Of a stretch of DNA of 64,000 nucleotides, positions 8,381-18,248 are shown one piece after another. Location of the stretch: the NCBI RefSeq assembly GCF_039621805.1, contig NZ_CP155074.1, positions 1,302,001 through 1,366,000 on the forward strand, in the 5' to 3' direction. Both the position numbers and the translations under genes were made by a program. The notes under the pieces were generated by a model. The model had not been told where the DNA came from. It saw only the letters and a list, made by a program, of their open reading frames with translations, and did no database searches. Position 1 is the stretch's first letter. Each line of letters starts with the position of its first letter. The stretch comes from Paraburkholderia sp. PREW-6R. GTDB lineage: Bacteria > Pseudomonadota > Gammaproteobacteria > Burkholderiales > Burkholderiaceae.

Positions 8381-10188
8381 CCGTCGGTTTCGCGCAGCGC
8401 AATGGTCGCCGTCGTGCGGCCCTTGTCCAGCTCGGCCTGCTGCCAGAGCATTTCGAGGGTGCGCCGCAGGCGCGCCGGCGTCACCGGCTTGTGCAGCACC
8501 GGAATGCCCTGCAACGCGAGCGCCGCCAGCTCGGCGGACGCCATGTCGCCGGTAATCAGCAACGTCACCAAGCCTTCATGCCCCACGTCGGCAAGCGCAT
8601 TGCGCACCGCGATCAGCGCCTGCGCGCCCGTGCGATGATGGGCGAGCTGGTAGTCGCACAACACCGCGTCCGGCACGAAGCCGCTTTCGATCGCGGCGAG
8701 CGCGCCAGCTTCGTCACGCACGCCGCGCACCATGCAACCCCAACGCCCGAGCAGGCTCCTGAGCCCTTCGAGGATCGACGCTTCATCGTCGATGCACAAC
8801 ACGCGGCGGCCCTGCGCCGAAGGTCCGCCCACCACCGTTTCATTCAGGCTTGCGACCAGTGCGCCCGCGTCGCCTGCCTGCACCGGAAAGCGGAACACCG
8901 AGCCGCGCCCCGGCGCCGAGCGCAGTTCCAGTTCGCCGCCGAGCAGTTCGACGAGCCGCTTCACTGTCGGCAGGCCCAGACCGTGTCCGGCCCGCGCGTC
9001 GCGCTGCGGATTGGCGACCTGATAGAACTCCTCGAAGATCCGCTCGTGCTCCTCGGCGGGAATGCCGACGCCCGAATCGCGCACCTCGACGTAGCCCCCA
9101 GATGCGCGCCCCGCGCGACGATACCCCAGCCAGATCGCGCCCTGCTCGGTGTAGCGCACGGCATTCGATAGCAGATTGCTCAGCACGCGTTCGAGCAGCA
9201 CCGGATCGTCGTACACGATCATCGCGGTCGGCGCGATGCGCAGCGCCAGTCCCTTTGCCGCCGCCTGCGGACGATACTGGCTACCCACCCGCTCGAACAG
9301 TTCCGAGAGCCGGAAATGCAACCGGATCACTTGCGTCACGCCGCTTTCGAGCCGTGCAAGCTCGAGCACCTGATTGAACAGCTGGTTCAGCGCCTCGACG
9401 TTGTAGACGATGTGCTCGGAGGTCTTCGCCTGCTGCACGGGCGTGGCAGCCGGATCGTTCAGCGACGCCGCGAGCAAACCGATCGCATGCAAAGGCTGGC
9501 GCAGATCATGGCTCGCGGCCGCGAAAAACCGTGTCTTCGCGAAGCTCGCATCTTCGGCGACCCGTTTCTGCGCAGCGAGAGATTCGGCCAGATACTGCTG
9601 ATCGACCCGTGCCTGCACGACCTGCCGGAAGAGCTTCCGGTAACTCAGCGCGTAGACGTTGATCGCGCAAAAAAAGAACGCGAGGACGAGCGCGAGAATG
9701 GTGCGGTCGAAAGTATGTGCGCCGACATGCATGACGATCGACGGCAGCAGCAGGAACGGCAGCGACGTGGAGAAATTCAGGAGATCGAAACCATTCGACA
9801 TGAACACGCCCGCGGCCAGCGTGACGAGCATCACGGTGTGCAGGATCGGCAGATCGGACTGCGGGCTCTGAAACGCGAACCATACGGCGATGCCCGGCGC
9901 GGCGTACAGCAGCATGCCGCGCACCGCGTGCAAAACGATCCAGCCGCGCGGCGAAACCAGTTGCGGATAACGGCGATTGCAGATCCACAGCGCAAGACTG
10001 CCGATATTCGCCGCCGCATAGAACCCGAAGCACGCGATGAAAAGCGGCGGCGACGGAATGTTCGGCCAATAGATCGCCACCAGCACCGCGATCGAAAACC
10101 AGTGCGAAAAGAACGCAATCGGGTCTTGCGCGTACAGCACGCGCACCAGGTCTTCGTCGATTGCACGCTGGATCGGATCACCCCGCAT
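8377..10188 (-). CDS. Hybrid sensor histidine kinase with C-terminal receiver
   Basis: About 603 residues. The N-terminal 180 or so residues hold roughly five to six membrane helices with little periplasmic loop, so it probably senses a membrane or intramembrane signal. A coiled-coil linker leads to the HisKA H-box FFAAASHDLRQPLHAIGLL, the ATPase N-box NLLSNAVRYT and the GHGLGLPTVKRL G-box. A receiver domain follows with LCIDDEAS and phospho-acceptor Asp in VLCDYQLAHH. I use the ATG at 10188, with GAGGAG 8 nt upstream, rather than the GTG at 10191. It converges with the response regulator gene. Confidence 0.93.
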   Translation of the reverse strand: MRGDPIQRAIDEDLVRVLYAQDPIAFFSHWFSIAVLVAIYWPNIPSPPLFIACFGFYAAANIGSLALWICNRRYPQLVSPRGWIVLHAVRGMLLYAAPGIAVWFAFQSPQSDLPILHTVMLVTLAAGVFMSNGFDLLNFSTSLPFLLLPSIVMHVGAHTFDRTILALVLAFFFCAINVYALSYRKLFRQVVQARVDQQYLAESLAAQKRVAEDASFAKTRFFAAASHDLRQPLHAIGLLAASLNDPAATPVQQAKTSEHIVYNVEALNQLFNQVLELARLESGVTQVIRLHFRLSELFERVGSQYRPQAAAKGLALRIAPTAMIVYDDPVLLERVLSNLLSNAVRYTEQGAIWLGYRRAGRASGGYVEVRDSGVGIPAEEHERIFEEFYQVANPQRDARAGHGLGLPTVKRLVELLGGELELRSAPGRGSVFRFPVQAGDAGALVASLNETVVGGPSAQGRRVLCIDDEASILEGLRSLLGRWGCMVRGVRDEAGALAAIESGFVPDAVLCDYQLAHHRTGAQALIAVRNALADVGHEGLVTLLITGDMASAELAALALQGIPVLHKPVTPARLRRTLEMLWQQAELDKGRTTATIALRETDG

Positions 10189-10552
10189 CACGCAGTCTCC
10201 TCGTCAGGCACGGCTCCCGGTGGCGTAGCGCGAAACCCCGCGATGCACGCGCAACGCTGCGGGCCGGGTGGACGCGCCGTGGGCGTTGCAGGCATGGCGT
10301 CGCACCGGCGTTGCGGCGGCGTTGCCGTAACACGCCGGGTGCACCCGATTATCAGATGAATGAGCCGGTCTATGCGAAATGGTTTACCCGGCAGTTTACC
10401 CACCAGCTACCACTTAATCCATATAGGCGAAGGCGCCGGCGAAAACCATACTGGGTTCACATTCAGCGCGGCTTCACGGTTTCACGCACTCCCCTCCCGC
10501 CTGCAGTCGAAGGCTCACCGCGCTCGTTGCCACACCCCTTATGGAGGCTCTC
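10189..10552. other. Divergent intergenic region
   Basis: About 360 bp between the divergently read kinase and the sigma-like gene. It has a GC-rich left half with repeated GCG/TTGC stretches, and no gene, terminator or clear operator that I can support. Confidence 0.6.
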
Positions 10553-11344
10553 ATGGGCGCTGTTCCTAGCCGCGAGTTCGTTCGCAATCTCGACGATGCG
10601 ATCCTGCCCGACCTGTGGCGCCGTCGCACCCGGCTCTCCGCCAACGAAATGGTGTCGATGGTGGAACTGGTCAAGCGTGCATTGCGAACCTATCACCCGA
10701 TCGAGTTGCAGGCGCTGGGCGACGACAAGGAAGAACTCGTGGCCCAGTTCATTTACGCCAGGGTGCTGCGTCTCGCGCCAGGCCACACCGAAACCCATGC
10801 CTGTGCCGAGAGCGCGCCGTCCAACAGCTATGCACTGTGCGCGTATTTTCGCCGGTATCTGATCGATTGCCTGCGCAGCGCCGGCCACCAGCGCAACGTA
10901 TCGATGGAAAACGAGGGCATGGCGCAGGAAATCGATCTGCACGCGCAGGCGCTCGAAGATCCGGTGCAGAGCGTGCTGCTGCAGTACGGCCTCGACGAGC
11001 GACGCGTGCGGCTCGCCGCGCGCGCTTTCATCGACGGGCTCGACGGACCCGAGCGCATCGTGCTGGCCGGAACGCTCGGCTGGTGCTCGGAAAACAGGGG
11101 CGGACTGTCGGCCGTCGCGACGCAGCATCGTGTACCCTCCTATCACTATCGCGCCGTCAAACTGGGCGTCACCATGAAAAAGACGGCCGGCTCCGAGGAT
11201 TTTTCGAATACCAGAATTGGCCGCTGGCTCACGGACGTGCTTGGCATCGCCATCCACATCGACAATCGCGCGGCCATTCTGCTTGCGCTGAACCTGCTCG
11301 CCGCCGAATCCAGCGACAGCGAAATCGACGAAGCCGCCGCCTGA
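10553..11344 (+). CDS. Sigma-factor-like protein of unknown function
   Basis: A 263-residue protein I cannot assign to a named family. About residue 95 it has YFRRYLIDCLRSAGHQRNVS, which resembles the region-2 recognition helix of sigma-70-type factors. Near residue 205, LSAVATQHRVPSYHYRAVKLG looks like a helix-turn-helix in the place of region 4. The middle has many acidic and alpha-helical stretches. The ATG at 10553 has GGAGG 5 nt upstream; the ATG at 10541 does not. No anti-sigma gene is adjacent. It precedes the GMC fusion gene by about 160 bp. Sigma-like is a pattern judgement, not a demonstrated homology. Confidence 0.5.
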   Translation: MGAVPSREFVRNLDDAILPDLWRRRTRLSANEMVSMVELVKRALRTYHPIELQALGDDKEELVAQFIYARVLRLAPGHTETHACAESAPSNSYALCAYFRRYLIDCLRSAGHQRNVSMENEGMAQEIDLHAQALEDPVQSVLLQYGLDERRVRLAARAFIDGLDGPERIVLAGTLGWCSENRGGLSAVATQHRVPSYHYRAVKLGVTMKKTAGSEDFSNTRIGRWLTDVLGIAIHIDNRAAILLALNLLAAESSDSEIDEAAA

Positions 11345-11506
11345 TCGCCCAAGCATCGCCCGGCGGCGCGCCCGCACCCGCATGCACGCACGCGACGGCC
11401 GCGGCGCTTCGCACGGTCACTTTTTTCCCGTACCTTAGCGTGACATGAAGAAAATGCGCGGCCAAGCGCCGCGTTCTACGCACGCCTTTCTGAAGAGGTA
11501 GTCGTG

Positions 11507-14500
11507 ATGAACCGCTTGTCGAGCGCCGTGACGGCGATGAAATCGCATTACGATGTAGTGGTGATCGGTTCGGGCTACGGCGGCGCGATTGCCGCGAGCC
11601 GCATGGCGCGCGCGGGCCGCAGCGTCTGTCTGCTCGAACGCGGACGCGAATTCACGACGGGCGATTATCCGCGTTCGCCATTTCAGGGCGCGGAACAGGT
11701 TCAGTACAACACGCCGCTGGCGCAGGTCGGTTCACCGCTCCCACTGCTCGAAGTGCATGTGAACGACGACGTGAACGCGGTGGTGGGCTGCGGGCTGGGC
11801 GGCACTTCGTTGATCAATGCGAACGTGGCACTTGAAGCCGACCCGCGCGTCTGGGACGACGTCCGCTGGCCGGCCGCATTACGCGAGGACGAAAGCGGCC
11901 GCGAACGAGGCTACGCACTGGCCCGCGCCATGCTGGAACCGTCGCCGGTACCCGACGATTACCCGGCGCTGCCCAAACTCGAAGCGCTGAAGAAATCCGC
12001 GCAGGCGCTCGGCAAGGAGAACCTCTTTTGCCGGCCGCCTATCACCGTTACGTTCGAGAAGCGCATCAACGCAGCAGGCGTCGCGCAGAACGCCTGCGTC
12101 GGCTGCGGCGATTGCAACTCCGGCTGCAACTACGACGCGAAGAATTCCACGCACATGAACTATCTGCCCGACGCTGTCGCGCACGGTGCGCAGATCTTCA
12201 CGGGCGCCGCCGTTCATTCCGTGACGCGCGACGCCGCGACGCAAACATGGCGCGTGGCATTCCAGCTCGTGAGCCTGGGGCGTGAGAGCTACGACGCACC
12301 CGACCTCGCGGTCAGCGCGGACATCGTAATCGTATCGGCCGGCACGATCGGCTCGACCGCCTTGCTGCTGCGCTCGGCACGCATGCCGGGCGGCCTCACC
12401 GTGTCGCCGATGCTCGGTCAGCACTTCACCGGCAACGGCGACGTGCTCTCCTTCGCGTACAACACGAACGACGTGATCAACGGCGTCGGCTGGGGCACGC
12501 ATGAACCCGGACAGATCGCGCCAGTGGGGCCGACCATCACCGGCCTCATCGACGTGCGCCAGACCGCGAACGTGAAAGACGGCTTCGTGATCGAGGAAGG
12601 GTCGCTGGCGGGCCCGGTCGGCGCGGCGCTCAACGCGCTGCTTGGCGCGGCTGCGCCGCTCGAAGGCGTGGATGTCGGGCCAACGCGCACGTTGCAGCAA
12701 CAGCTCGACTACGACGGGCGGGTCGTCGAAGGGGACGTGCGTGGTCCGTATCACGGTGCGCTCAACCATACGCAGACCTATCTCGTCATGGCGCACGACG
12801 ACGAGCGCGGGCGCATTACCGTGGACGACCATGGACGCGCGCGCATCGAATGGAAAAACGCCGGCAGGCAGCCGGTCTACCAGACAATCGAAAAAGTGCT
12901 GGAAGACGCCACTCTTGCACTGGGCGGCAAATATCTGCGCGACCCGATCTCGGCCGACCTGGTCGGCAACCGGACAGTGACGGTGCATCCGCTGGGTGGC
13001 TGCGGCATGGGCGAAGACGCCGCGCGCGGTGTGGTCGACCATATGGGCCGGGTCTTTAGCGGCGCGGACGACGCCGTGCACGATGGCCTCTATGTGATGG
13101 ACGGCGCAGTGATGCCGATGTCGCTCGGCGTGAATCCGCTGCTGACGATCTCTGCGCTGACCGAACGCAATTGCGCGCTGCTTGCGCAAGCGCGCGGCTG
13201 GACGATCGACTACGCAGCGAAAGGCGCAGCCGCGCCGCCGCCGTCGCCGTCGCTGAAAATCGGACTGCACTTTACCGAAACGATGGTGGGCACCTACACG
13301 CCCGCGGTTGCCGGCGGCGCCGTCAGCAGCCCGATCGAATTTACGCTCACTGTCGTTTCGGACGATCTCGCCGACATGCTAAGTCATCCGCAGCATCTCG
13401 CGAAGACCTCAGGCACGCTCAGTTGCGCCGCGCTTTCCGGCCAACCCATCACGATCACGGAAGGCACGTTCAACCTGTTCGTCGTCAACGAGTCGGACGT
13501 GGACGAGCGCAACATGAACTACCGGATGACGCTCGATACCGCCGAAGGCAGAACCTTCCATCTGACCGGTCAGAAGATCATCACGCGCACGTCGCCGGTC
13601 AATCTGTGGGAGCAGACCAATACGCTGTACGCCGAGATTCGCGACTCCGTCCGTGCCGACGCGCCGCCCATCGGCACGGCCACGCTCGTCATCACGCCCG
13701 AGAACTTCCTGAAGCAGCAACGCACACTCGAGGTAACGAACACACCCGATCTGAAAACCCGGCTCGAATGGACGCTCCGGTTCGGCAAGTTTTTCGCGGG
13801 GGTGCTGTTCACCGAGTACGGCGGAGTGGCCGCGCCGCTGCAATATTTCGACCCGCACGCCGAGCCCCGGCTAAAACGCGCATTGCGCGCACCCGCGCCT
13901 CAGGTGTTTTATTTCGACACACGCGACGGCACGACACTGAGACTCACCCGTTATGTCGACCCGCGGAACAAGGCCGCGCGCCCGGTGCTGCTGATACACG
14001 GCTCGGGCGTGTCGAGCCGCATATTCTCGACTGATCTGGTCGAGACGAACCTCGTCGAATATCTCGGCATGAGCGGCTACGATGTGTGGCTCGTCGATCT
14101 GCGTGTCAGCATCGAGATGCCGAGCGTGATGATCCCCACTAATGTCGACAAGGTGGCGCGTGAAGATATTCCGGCCGCCGTCGCGCGGATTCTCGAACTC
14201 ACGGGTGCCGACAATATTCAGGTGGTGGGCCACTGCCTGGGCGGCCTTTCGCTGACCATGTCGCTGCTTGCCGGGTTGCAGGGCGTGCGCTCCGCGGTCA
14301 TTTCGCAGGTGTCGGCGCATCCGGTTCCCGGCACGCTGCAAAAGATCAAAGCCGGCTTGCACATTCCAGGCATCATGGAGCATCTCGGCATACGGGACCT
14401 CACCGCCTATACGCAAGACGGCAAGTGGCCCGCCAATGTGCTGGACAACGCGCTGCGCCTCTATCCACTCGATCACGACGAAGGTTGCGGCAGCCCCATC

Positions 14501-14926
14501 TGCCACCGCGCGACCTTTCTTTACGGCCTGCTCTATGAACACCGGCAATTGAGCCAGACCTTGCATGCCAATCTGCAGGAATTGTTCGGCGTGCACGACG
14601 TGGAAGTGTTCCGGCATCTCGCCACCATGGTGCGCACAGGCAAGGTCGTCGACGCAGAAGGCGAGGACGTCTATTTGAGCGGCGCGCACGGCATGAAGGG
14701 GCTGGAGGGGATGCGCCTGCCGATCGCGTTCATTCACGGCGAAAAAAACGAAACCTATCTGCCGCAAAGCACGCTGCTGACTTACGACCTGCTGAAAACG
14801 CACTTTCCCGAGCAGCCTTACGAACGGCATCTGATTCCGGGCTACGGGCACATAGACTGCATCTTCGGCAAACACGCCGCGCTGGACGTTTATCCCCTCA
14901 TCAAGACGTATCTGGATGCTCACTGA
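11507..14926 (+). CDS. GMC oxidoreductase fused to alpha/beta hydrolase
   Basis: Very large protein of 1139 residues with three parts. Residues 1-570 are a GMC flavoprotein (FAD motif VVIGSGYGGAIAASRMA; HPLGGCGMG near 495; GVNPLLTISALTERN near 545) like cholesterol/steroid oxidases. It includes a four-cysteine motif CVGCGDCNSGC near 197-207. Residues about 580-800 form a beta-rich region of unknown role. Residues about 800-1139 are an alpha/beta hydrolase (LLIHGSGVSSR, GHCLGG at about 908-913, GYGHIDCIFG). The nucleophile position is cysteine rather than serine, as in PHA synthases. AAGAGG lies 8 nt before the chosen ATG. Oxidation of a sterol or long-chain alcohol followed by acyl chemistry is plausible; the substrate is unknown. 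Confidence 0.88.
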   Translation: MNRLSSAVTAMKSHYDVVVIGSGYGGAIAASRMARAGRSVCLLERGREFTTGDYPRSPFQGAEQVQYNTPLAQVGSPLPLLEVHVNDDVNAVVGCGLGGTSLINANVALEADPRVWDDVRWPAALREDESGRERGYALARAMLEPSPVPDDYPALPKLEALKKSAQALGKENLFCRPPITVTFEKRINAAGVAQNACVGCGDCNSGCNYDAKNSTHMNYLPDAVAHGAQIFTGAAVHSVTRDAATQTWRVAFQLVSLGRESYDAPDLAVSADIVIVSAGTIGSTALLLRSARMPGGLTVSPMLGQHFTGNGDVLSFAYNTNDVINGVGWGTHEPGQIAPVGPTITGLIDVRQTANVKDGFVIEEGSLAGPVGAALNALLGAAAPLEGVDVGPTRTLQQQLDYDGRVVEGDVRGPYHGALNHTQTYLVMAHDDERGRITVDDHGRARIEWKNAGRQPVYQTIEKVLEDATLALGGKYLRDPISADLVGNRTVTVHPLGGCGMGEDAARGVVDHMGRVFSGADDAVHDGLYVMDGAVMPMSLGVNPLLTISALTERNCALLAQARGWTIDYAAKGAAAPPPSPSLKIGLHFTETMVGTYTPAVAGGAVSSPIEFTLTVVSDDLADMLSHPQHLAKTSGTLSCAALSGQPITITEGTFNLFVVNESDVDERNMNYRMTLDTAEGRTFHLTGQKIITRTSPVNLWEQTNTLYAEIRDSVRADAPPIGTATLVITPENFLKQQRTLEVTNTPDLKTRLEWTLRFGKFFAGVLFTEYGGVAAPLQYFDPHAEPRLKRALRAPAPQVFYFDTRDGTTLRLTRYVDPRNKAARPVLLIHGSGVSSRIFSTDLVETNLVEYLGMSGYDVWLVDLRVSIEMPSVMIPTNVDKVAREDIPAAVARILELTGADNIQVVGHCLGGLSLTMSLLAGLQGVRSAVISQVSAHPVPGTLQKIKAGLHIPGIMEHLGIRDLTAYTQDGKWPANVLDNALRLYPLDHDEGCGSPICHRATFLYGLLYEHRQLSQTLHANLQELFGVHDVEVFRHLATMVRTGKVVDAEGEDVYLSGAHGMKGLEGMRLPIAFIHGEKNETYLPQSTLLTYDLLKTHFPEQPYERHLIPGYGHIDCIFGKHAALDVYPLIKTYLDAH

Positions 14927-15011
14927 CAGCGCATGCCGCGACGGGTCCTGCGCATGAGAGAATCCGGCAGACGCCGCGAGCGTCGCGCCAATCAATCACC
15001 AGAACTACGCT

Positions 15012-15788
15012 ATGGAACAGTTGACCTTCGGGGCTTGCGTCAAAAAAGGCTGGATCAGTTCGTGGCAGGCCGTGAAGCACATGCCCTGGGTTTTCATCGG
15101 CACCTGTGCGGTGCTGGCGTGCACGTCCCTGCTGACGGCGCCGCATCCGTCTTCCGTCGAATCGGGCGACGCCAGCGCGCGCGTCGGCCAAGGCCTGCTT
15201 TCGCTGCTATGGCTCGTGCTGCAACTCGTCGTGTCCGGTACGCTGACGATCAAGGTGCATCGCTTCGTGCTGCTCGGCGAAGGGGCGAACCCGCTCGTGC
15301 CGCTACAAGGCCGCCCCCTCGGCCGCTATGCGATCGTGTGGCTCGCAGTCGCGCTGACAATGCTGGTGCTTGCGGGCGTCATCTTCGTGGCCGGCCATGC
15401 GTTCAAATTCGGCATTCTGATCTACGTGCCGCTGCTGCTGATTTTTCTGTTCGTCATCATCCGGCTGAGCCTGCTCTATCCGTCCATTGCGCTCGGCAGC
15501 CGGCTCACATGGCGCGCGGCCTGGCGCGACAGCCGCGGGCATTGGTGGAGCATCCTTGGCGTGGGCTTCGTCACCTATCTGCCGCTCTTCGTGGTCAGCG
15601 GCGTGTTCTTCTTCGTGGTCGGACCGAAAGTGCTCGCCGTGCAGCAAAGCCAGGGCGCGGCTGTCGTCGCGATCGTGCAGGCGCTGCTGAATGCGGTGTT
15701 CATCGTGTTCGCGGCGGCGTCGCTGTCGTGGCTGTACCGCCGCTATGCGCAGGAACTGCTGACGCACGCACACGACCAGCCGCACTGA
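15012..15788 (+). CDS. Integral membrane protein of unknown function
   Basis: A 258-residue protein with about five to six strongly hydrophobic helices (for example WVFIGTCAVLACTSLL, IVWLAVALTMLVLAGVIFVAG, ILIYVPLLLIFLFVII) separated by short basic loops. The N-terminus (FGACVKKGWISSW) is amphipathic. It resembles the uncharacterised BPSS1780-type membrane proteins common in Burkholderia, a recollection rather than a search result. It lies about 85 bp after the GMC fusion gene on the same strand and could be cotranscribed. No catalytic motif is visible. Confidence 0.7.
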   Translation: MEQLTFGACVKKGWISSWQAVKHMPWVFIGTCAVLACTSLLTAPHPSSVESGDASARVGQGLLSLLWLVLQLVVSGTLTIKVHRFVLLGEGANPLVPLQGRPLGRYAIVWLAVALTMLVLAGVIFVAGHAFKFGILIYVPLLLIFLFVIIRLSLLYPSIALGSRLTWRAAWRDSRGHWWSILGVGFVTYLPLFVVSGVFFFVVGPKVLAVQQSQGAAVVAIVQALLNAVFIVFAAASLSWLYRRYAQELLTHAHDQPH

Positions 15789-15818
15789 GCGCGGCGCGCG
15801 TCTCGCAGCCCGGCTGCT

Positions 15819-17243
15819 TCAAAGCAGCTTGCCGGGATTCAGAATGCCGTGCGGGTCGAGCGCTTTCTTGATCGCGCTCATCGCGGCCAGTTCAGCGGGC
15901 GAGCGCGAGATCGGCAAAAACTCGCGTTTGAGCAGGCCAATGCCGTGTTCCGCCGACACCGAGCCGTTCAACGGTCCGAGCATCTCGTAGACGAACGCAT
16001 ACACGTCGTGATGATCGACGCCGGGAATCGAATGGCCGTCGACCGTCACGTGCAGATTCGAGTCGCCGATATGCCCGAAGAAATATGACGCGTTGCCCGG
16101 CCAGCGCTGATCCAGTGCCGCCCGGCAACGATCGACGAAATGGCCGATTTCGCCGATCGGCAGGCTCACGTCGAAATTGATCGCGTCGAGCCGCACTGGA
16201 AACTCCGCCGTGCATTCGCGAATGGCCCAGAGCGCACGCACGTCGGCGCCGGATTGGGCAATCACCGCGTCGCGGATGACGCCATCCTCGAGCGATTGGG
16301 TCAGCGCGCCGGAAAACCGCTCGCCGCCGTCCGCGGAATCGAAGCTTGCGTGCTCGATCAGTGCATAGAGCGGGTGCGACTCGCCGAACGGCGAGCGCGT
16401 GCCCGTGAGCTGCACGCCGAAGTCGAAGAACTCCGGCCACATGATTTCGAACGCGCCAATGTCGTTGCCAAAGCGCGTGGAGAGGCGGCGCAGCAGTTGG
16501 ACGGCGGCGTCGTAGCCGTCGAGCGCGACGAGCGCCGTATGCCGTGCCGCACGCTGCGGATGCAGCCGCAACACCGCGCGCGTAATGACGCCCAGGGTGC
16601 CCTCCGAACCGATGAACCAGTGCTTCAGGTCGTAGCCCGTGTTGTTCTTGACCATCTTGCCGAGCGACGTCAGTACGTCGCCGTTCGCGAGCACCACTTC
16701 GAGGCCGAGCACCTGATCGCGCGCGGTGCCCGACTGGATGACGCGGTTGCCGCCCGCGTTCGTCGCCAGATTGCCGCCCACCTGGCAGGAGCCGCGCGCG
16801 CCGAGATCGAGCGCCAGTTCGAACCCGGCTTCTGCCGCCGCCTCCTGTGCAATCTGCAACGTGGTGCCGGCGCGAACGGTGAGCGTGGCGGAAGCCGTGT
16901 CCACTTCTTCGACACCGCTCAGTCGTTCGAGCGACAACGCGATATCCGTCTCGCGCGCAATCGCGCCGCCGGCGAGTCCCGTCATGCCGCCTTGCGGCAC
17001 CACTGGCTGACAGGCCGCATGACAAATGGCGAGCGCGCGCGACACGTCCTGCGTCGTGCGCGGCAGCAGCAACGCGGCGGGACGCGTTGGCGTGTGGCGT
17101 GTCCAGTCGGTCAGCGCGCGCTCGCCGATCTGTTCGCCGGTACGCACCGAGTCGTCGCCGAGCGCTGTGCGCAGTGCGTCGAGCGTGGTGGAAAGCGACG
17201 CGGTGCTTCGCGTCGGCGCGTCGGTCGTAGTGTGGTCCGTCAT
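15819..17243 (-). CDS. FAD-linked D-2-hydroxyacid dehydrogenase (GlcD/D-lactate dehydrogenase type)
   Basis: A 474-residue flavoprotein of the PCMH/VAO fold. The FAD-binding half shows VVPQGGMTGLAGGA and CQVGGNLATNAGGNRVIQSG, then GSEGTLGVITRAVL. The C-terminal FAD-oxidase half has FGHIGDSNLHVTV and ends in SAEHGIGLLKREFL and DPHGILNPGKLL, all hallmarks of D-lactate, D-2-hydroxyglutarate and glycolate oxidase subunit D relatives. AGGAC precedes the ATG. The dioxygenase gene starts just upstream on the same strand (24-nt gap), suggesting one transcript. The exact hydroxyacid cannot be told from sequence. Confidence 0.9.
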   Translation of the reverse strand: MTDHTTTDAPTRSTASLSTTLDALRTALGDDSVRTGEQIGERALTDWTRHTPTRPAALLLPRTTQDVSRALAICHAACQPVVPQGGMTGLAGGAIARETDIALSLERLSGVEEVDTASATLTVRAGTTLQIAQEAAAEAGFELALDLGARGSCQVGGNLATNAGGNRVIQSGTARDQVLGLEVVLANGDVLTSLGKMVKNNTGYDLKHWFIGSEGTLGVITRAVLRLHPQRAARHTALVALDGYDAAVQLLRRLSTRFGNDIGAFEIMWPEFFDFGVQLTGTRSPFGESHPLYALIEHASFDSADGGERFSGALTQSLEDGVIRDAVIAQSGADVRALWAIRECTAEFPVRLDAINFDVSLPIGEIGHFVDRCRAALDQRWPGNASYFFGHIGDSNLHVTVDGHSIPGVDHHDVYAFVYEMLGPLNGSVSAEHGIGLLKREFLPISRSPAELAAMSAIKKALDPHGILNPGKLL

Positions 17244-17267
17244 GCAAGTGTCCTGGTGTTGCGGCGC

Positions 17268-18248
17268 TCAGGGGCTCGCCTGATGCGCCGCGCGTTGCTT
17301 CCGATAACCCATCGAATCGTTGATCCGGCCGAGAATGTAGTCGCCCGCCGCAACCGGCTGATACTTCAGATCAGCCTCGCTCGCCCCGAGCTCGCGCGGA
17401 TCGACCTGCGCGCCGTAAGTCGGATCATAGAACGTGGCGATCGAATAGCGCTCACGCCCGGATGCATTGATGACGCGATGCAGCGTGGAGCGAAAGCGGT
17501 CATTGGTCCATCGCGCGAGCAGATCGCCCACGTTCACGACGAAGCTGCCTTCGACGGGCGGCGCATCCACCCAGGTGTCGTTGGCGATCTCGCGCACCTG
17601 CAGACCGCCGATCTGATCCTGCCACAGCAGCGTGATGCAGCCATAATCCGTGTGCGGCGCGACGCCGAACTGATCGGCATCCGACTGGGGCGGCTGCGGC
17701 GGATAGTAGACCATCTGCGTGCGCTGCATCCGTTTGGTGTAGCGCGGCGCGAAGAACTGCTCGTCCACCCCGAGGCTCACCGCGACCGCGCGCAACAGAT
17801 CGGCGCCGCACGCCGCCACCGCCTCATAGTACCCGTACAATGCGGGCCGCAATGCCGGCATGAAGTCCGGCCAGTTGTTCGGACCCCGCAGCGCCTGCCC
17901 TGCCAGCACGTCCGGATCGTCTTCGGGCAACTCCAGGCCAATGCTGAAGAACTCCTTGTAATCGGGGCGTTTGGCCTGATACATGGTGGCGTCGCCGAGT
18001 GCATTGAATCCGCGATGCCGCTGATTGACCGCCGCGCGCCGCTTGGTTTCCACCGGAAACGCGAAGAAGGTGCGCGCAGCCTGTGCGGCGGCGTCGATCG
18101 CGGCCTGCGGGACACCATGATTGATGATGTAGAAGAAGCCGATTGTCGTGCACGCTTCGCGGATTTCCTGCGCGACGCGCTGCAAAGCCTGCGGGTCGCC
18201 GGCGCGTACGCCGGCGAGATCGATGATCGGAATGCGAGTCACGGGCAT
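17268..18248 (-). CDS. Isopenicillin-N-synthase-family Fe(II)/2-oxoglutarate dioxygenase
   Basis: A 326-residue non-heme iron oxygenase. N-terminal DIOX-N domain starts IPIIDLAGVRAGD and contains GFFYIINHGVP. The catalytic half has the iron triad His-x-Asp in VAPHTDYGCITLL and the distal His in STLHRVINA, with RYSIATF supplying the Arg/Ser that binds 2-oxoglutarate. A GGGAG site lies 6 nt before the ATG. It reads into the FAD hydroxyacid dehydrogenase gene, so 2-oxoacid/2-hydroxyacid turnover is a possible link. It is divergent from an amino-acid ABC importer. Substrate unknown. Confidence 0.88.
   Translation of the reverse strand: MPVTRIPIIDLAGVRAGDPQALQRVAQEIREACTTIGFFYIINHGVPQAAIDAAAQAARTFFAFPVETKRRAAVNQRHRGFNALGDATMYQAKRPDYKEFFSIGLELPEDDPDVLAGQALRGPNNWPDFMPALRPALYGYYEAVAACGADLLRAVAVSLGVDEQFFAPRYTKRMQRTQMVYYPPQPPQSDADQFGVAPHTDYGCITLLWQDQIGGLQVREIANDTWVDAPPVEGSFVVNVGDLLARWTNDRFRSTLHRVINASGRERYSIATFYDPTYGAQVDPRELGASEADLKYQPVAAGDYILGRINDSMGYRKQRAAHQASP

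Noticed and set aside
11879..13270. A 463-codon minus-strand open frame
   Set aside because: Antisense to the GMC oxidoreductase domain; no recognisable motif.
15819..15850. GCTGCTT/AAGCAGC inverted repeat as a terminator
   Set aside because: The loop is only two bases, no T-tract follows and it overlaps the coding end of the dehydrogenase gene.
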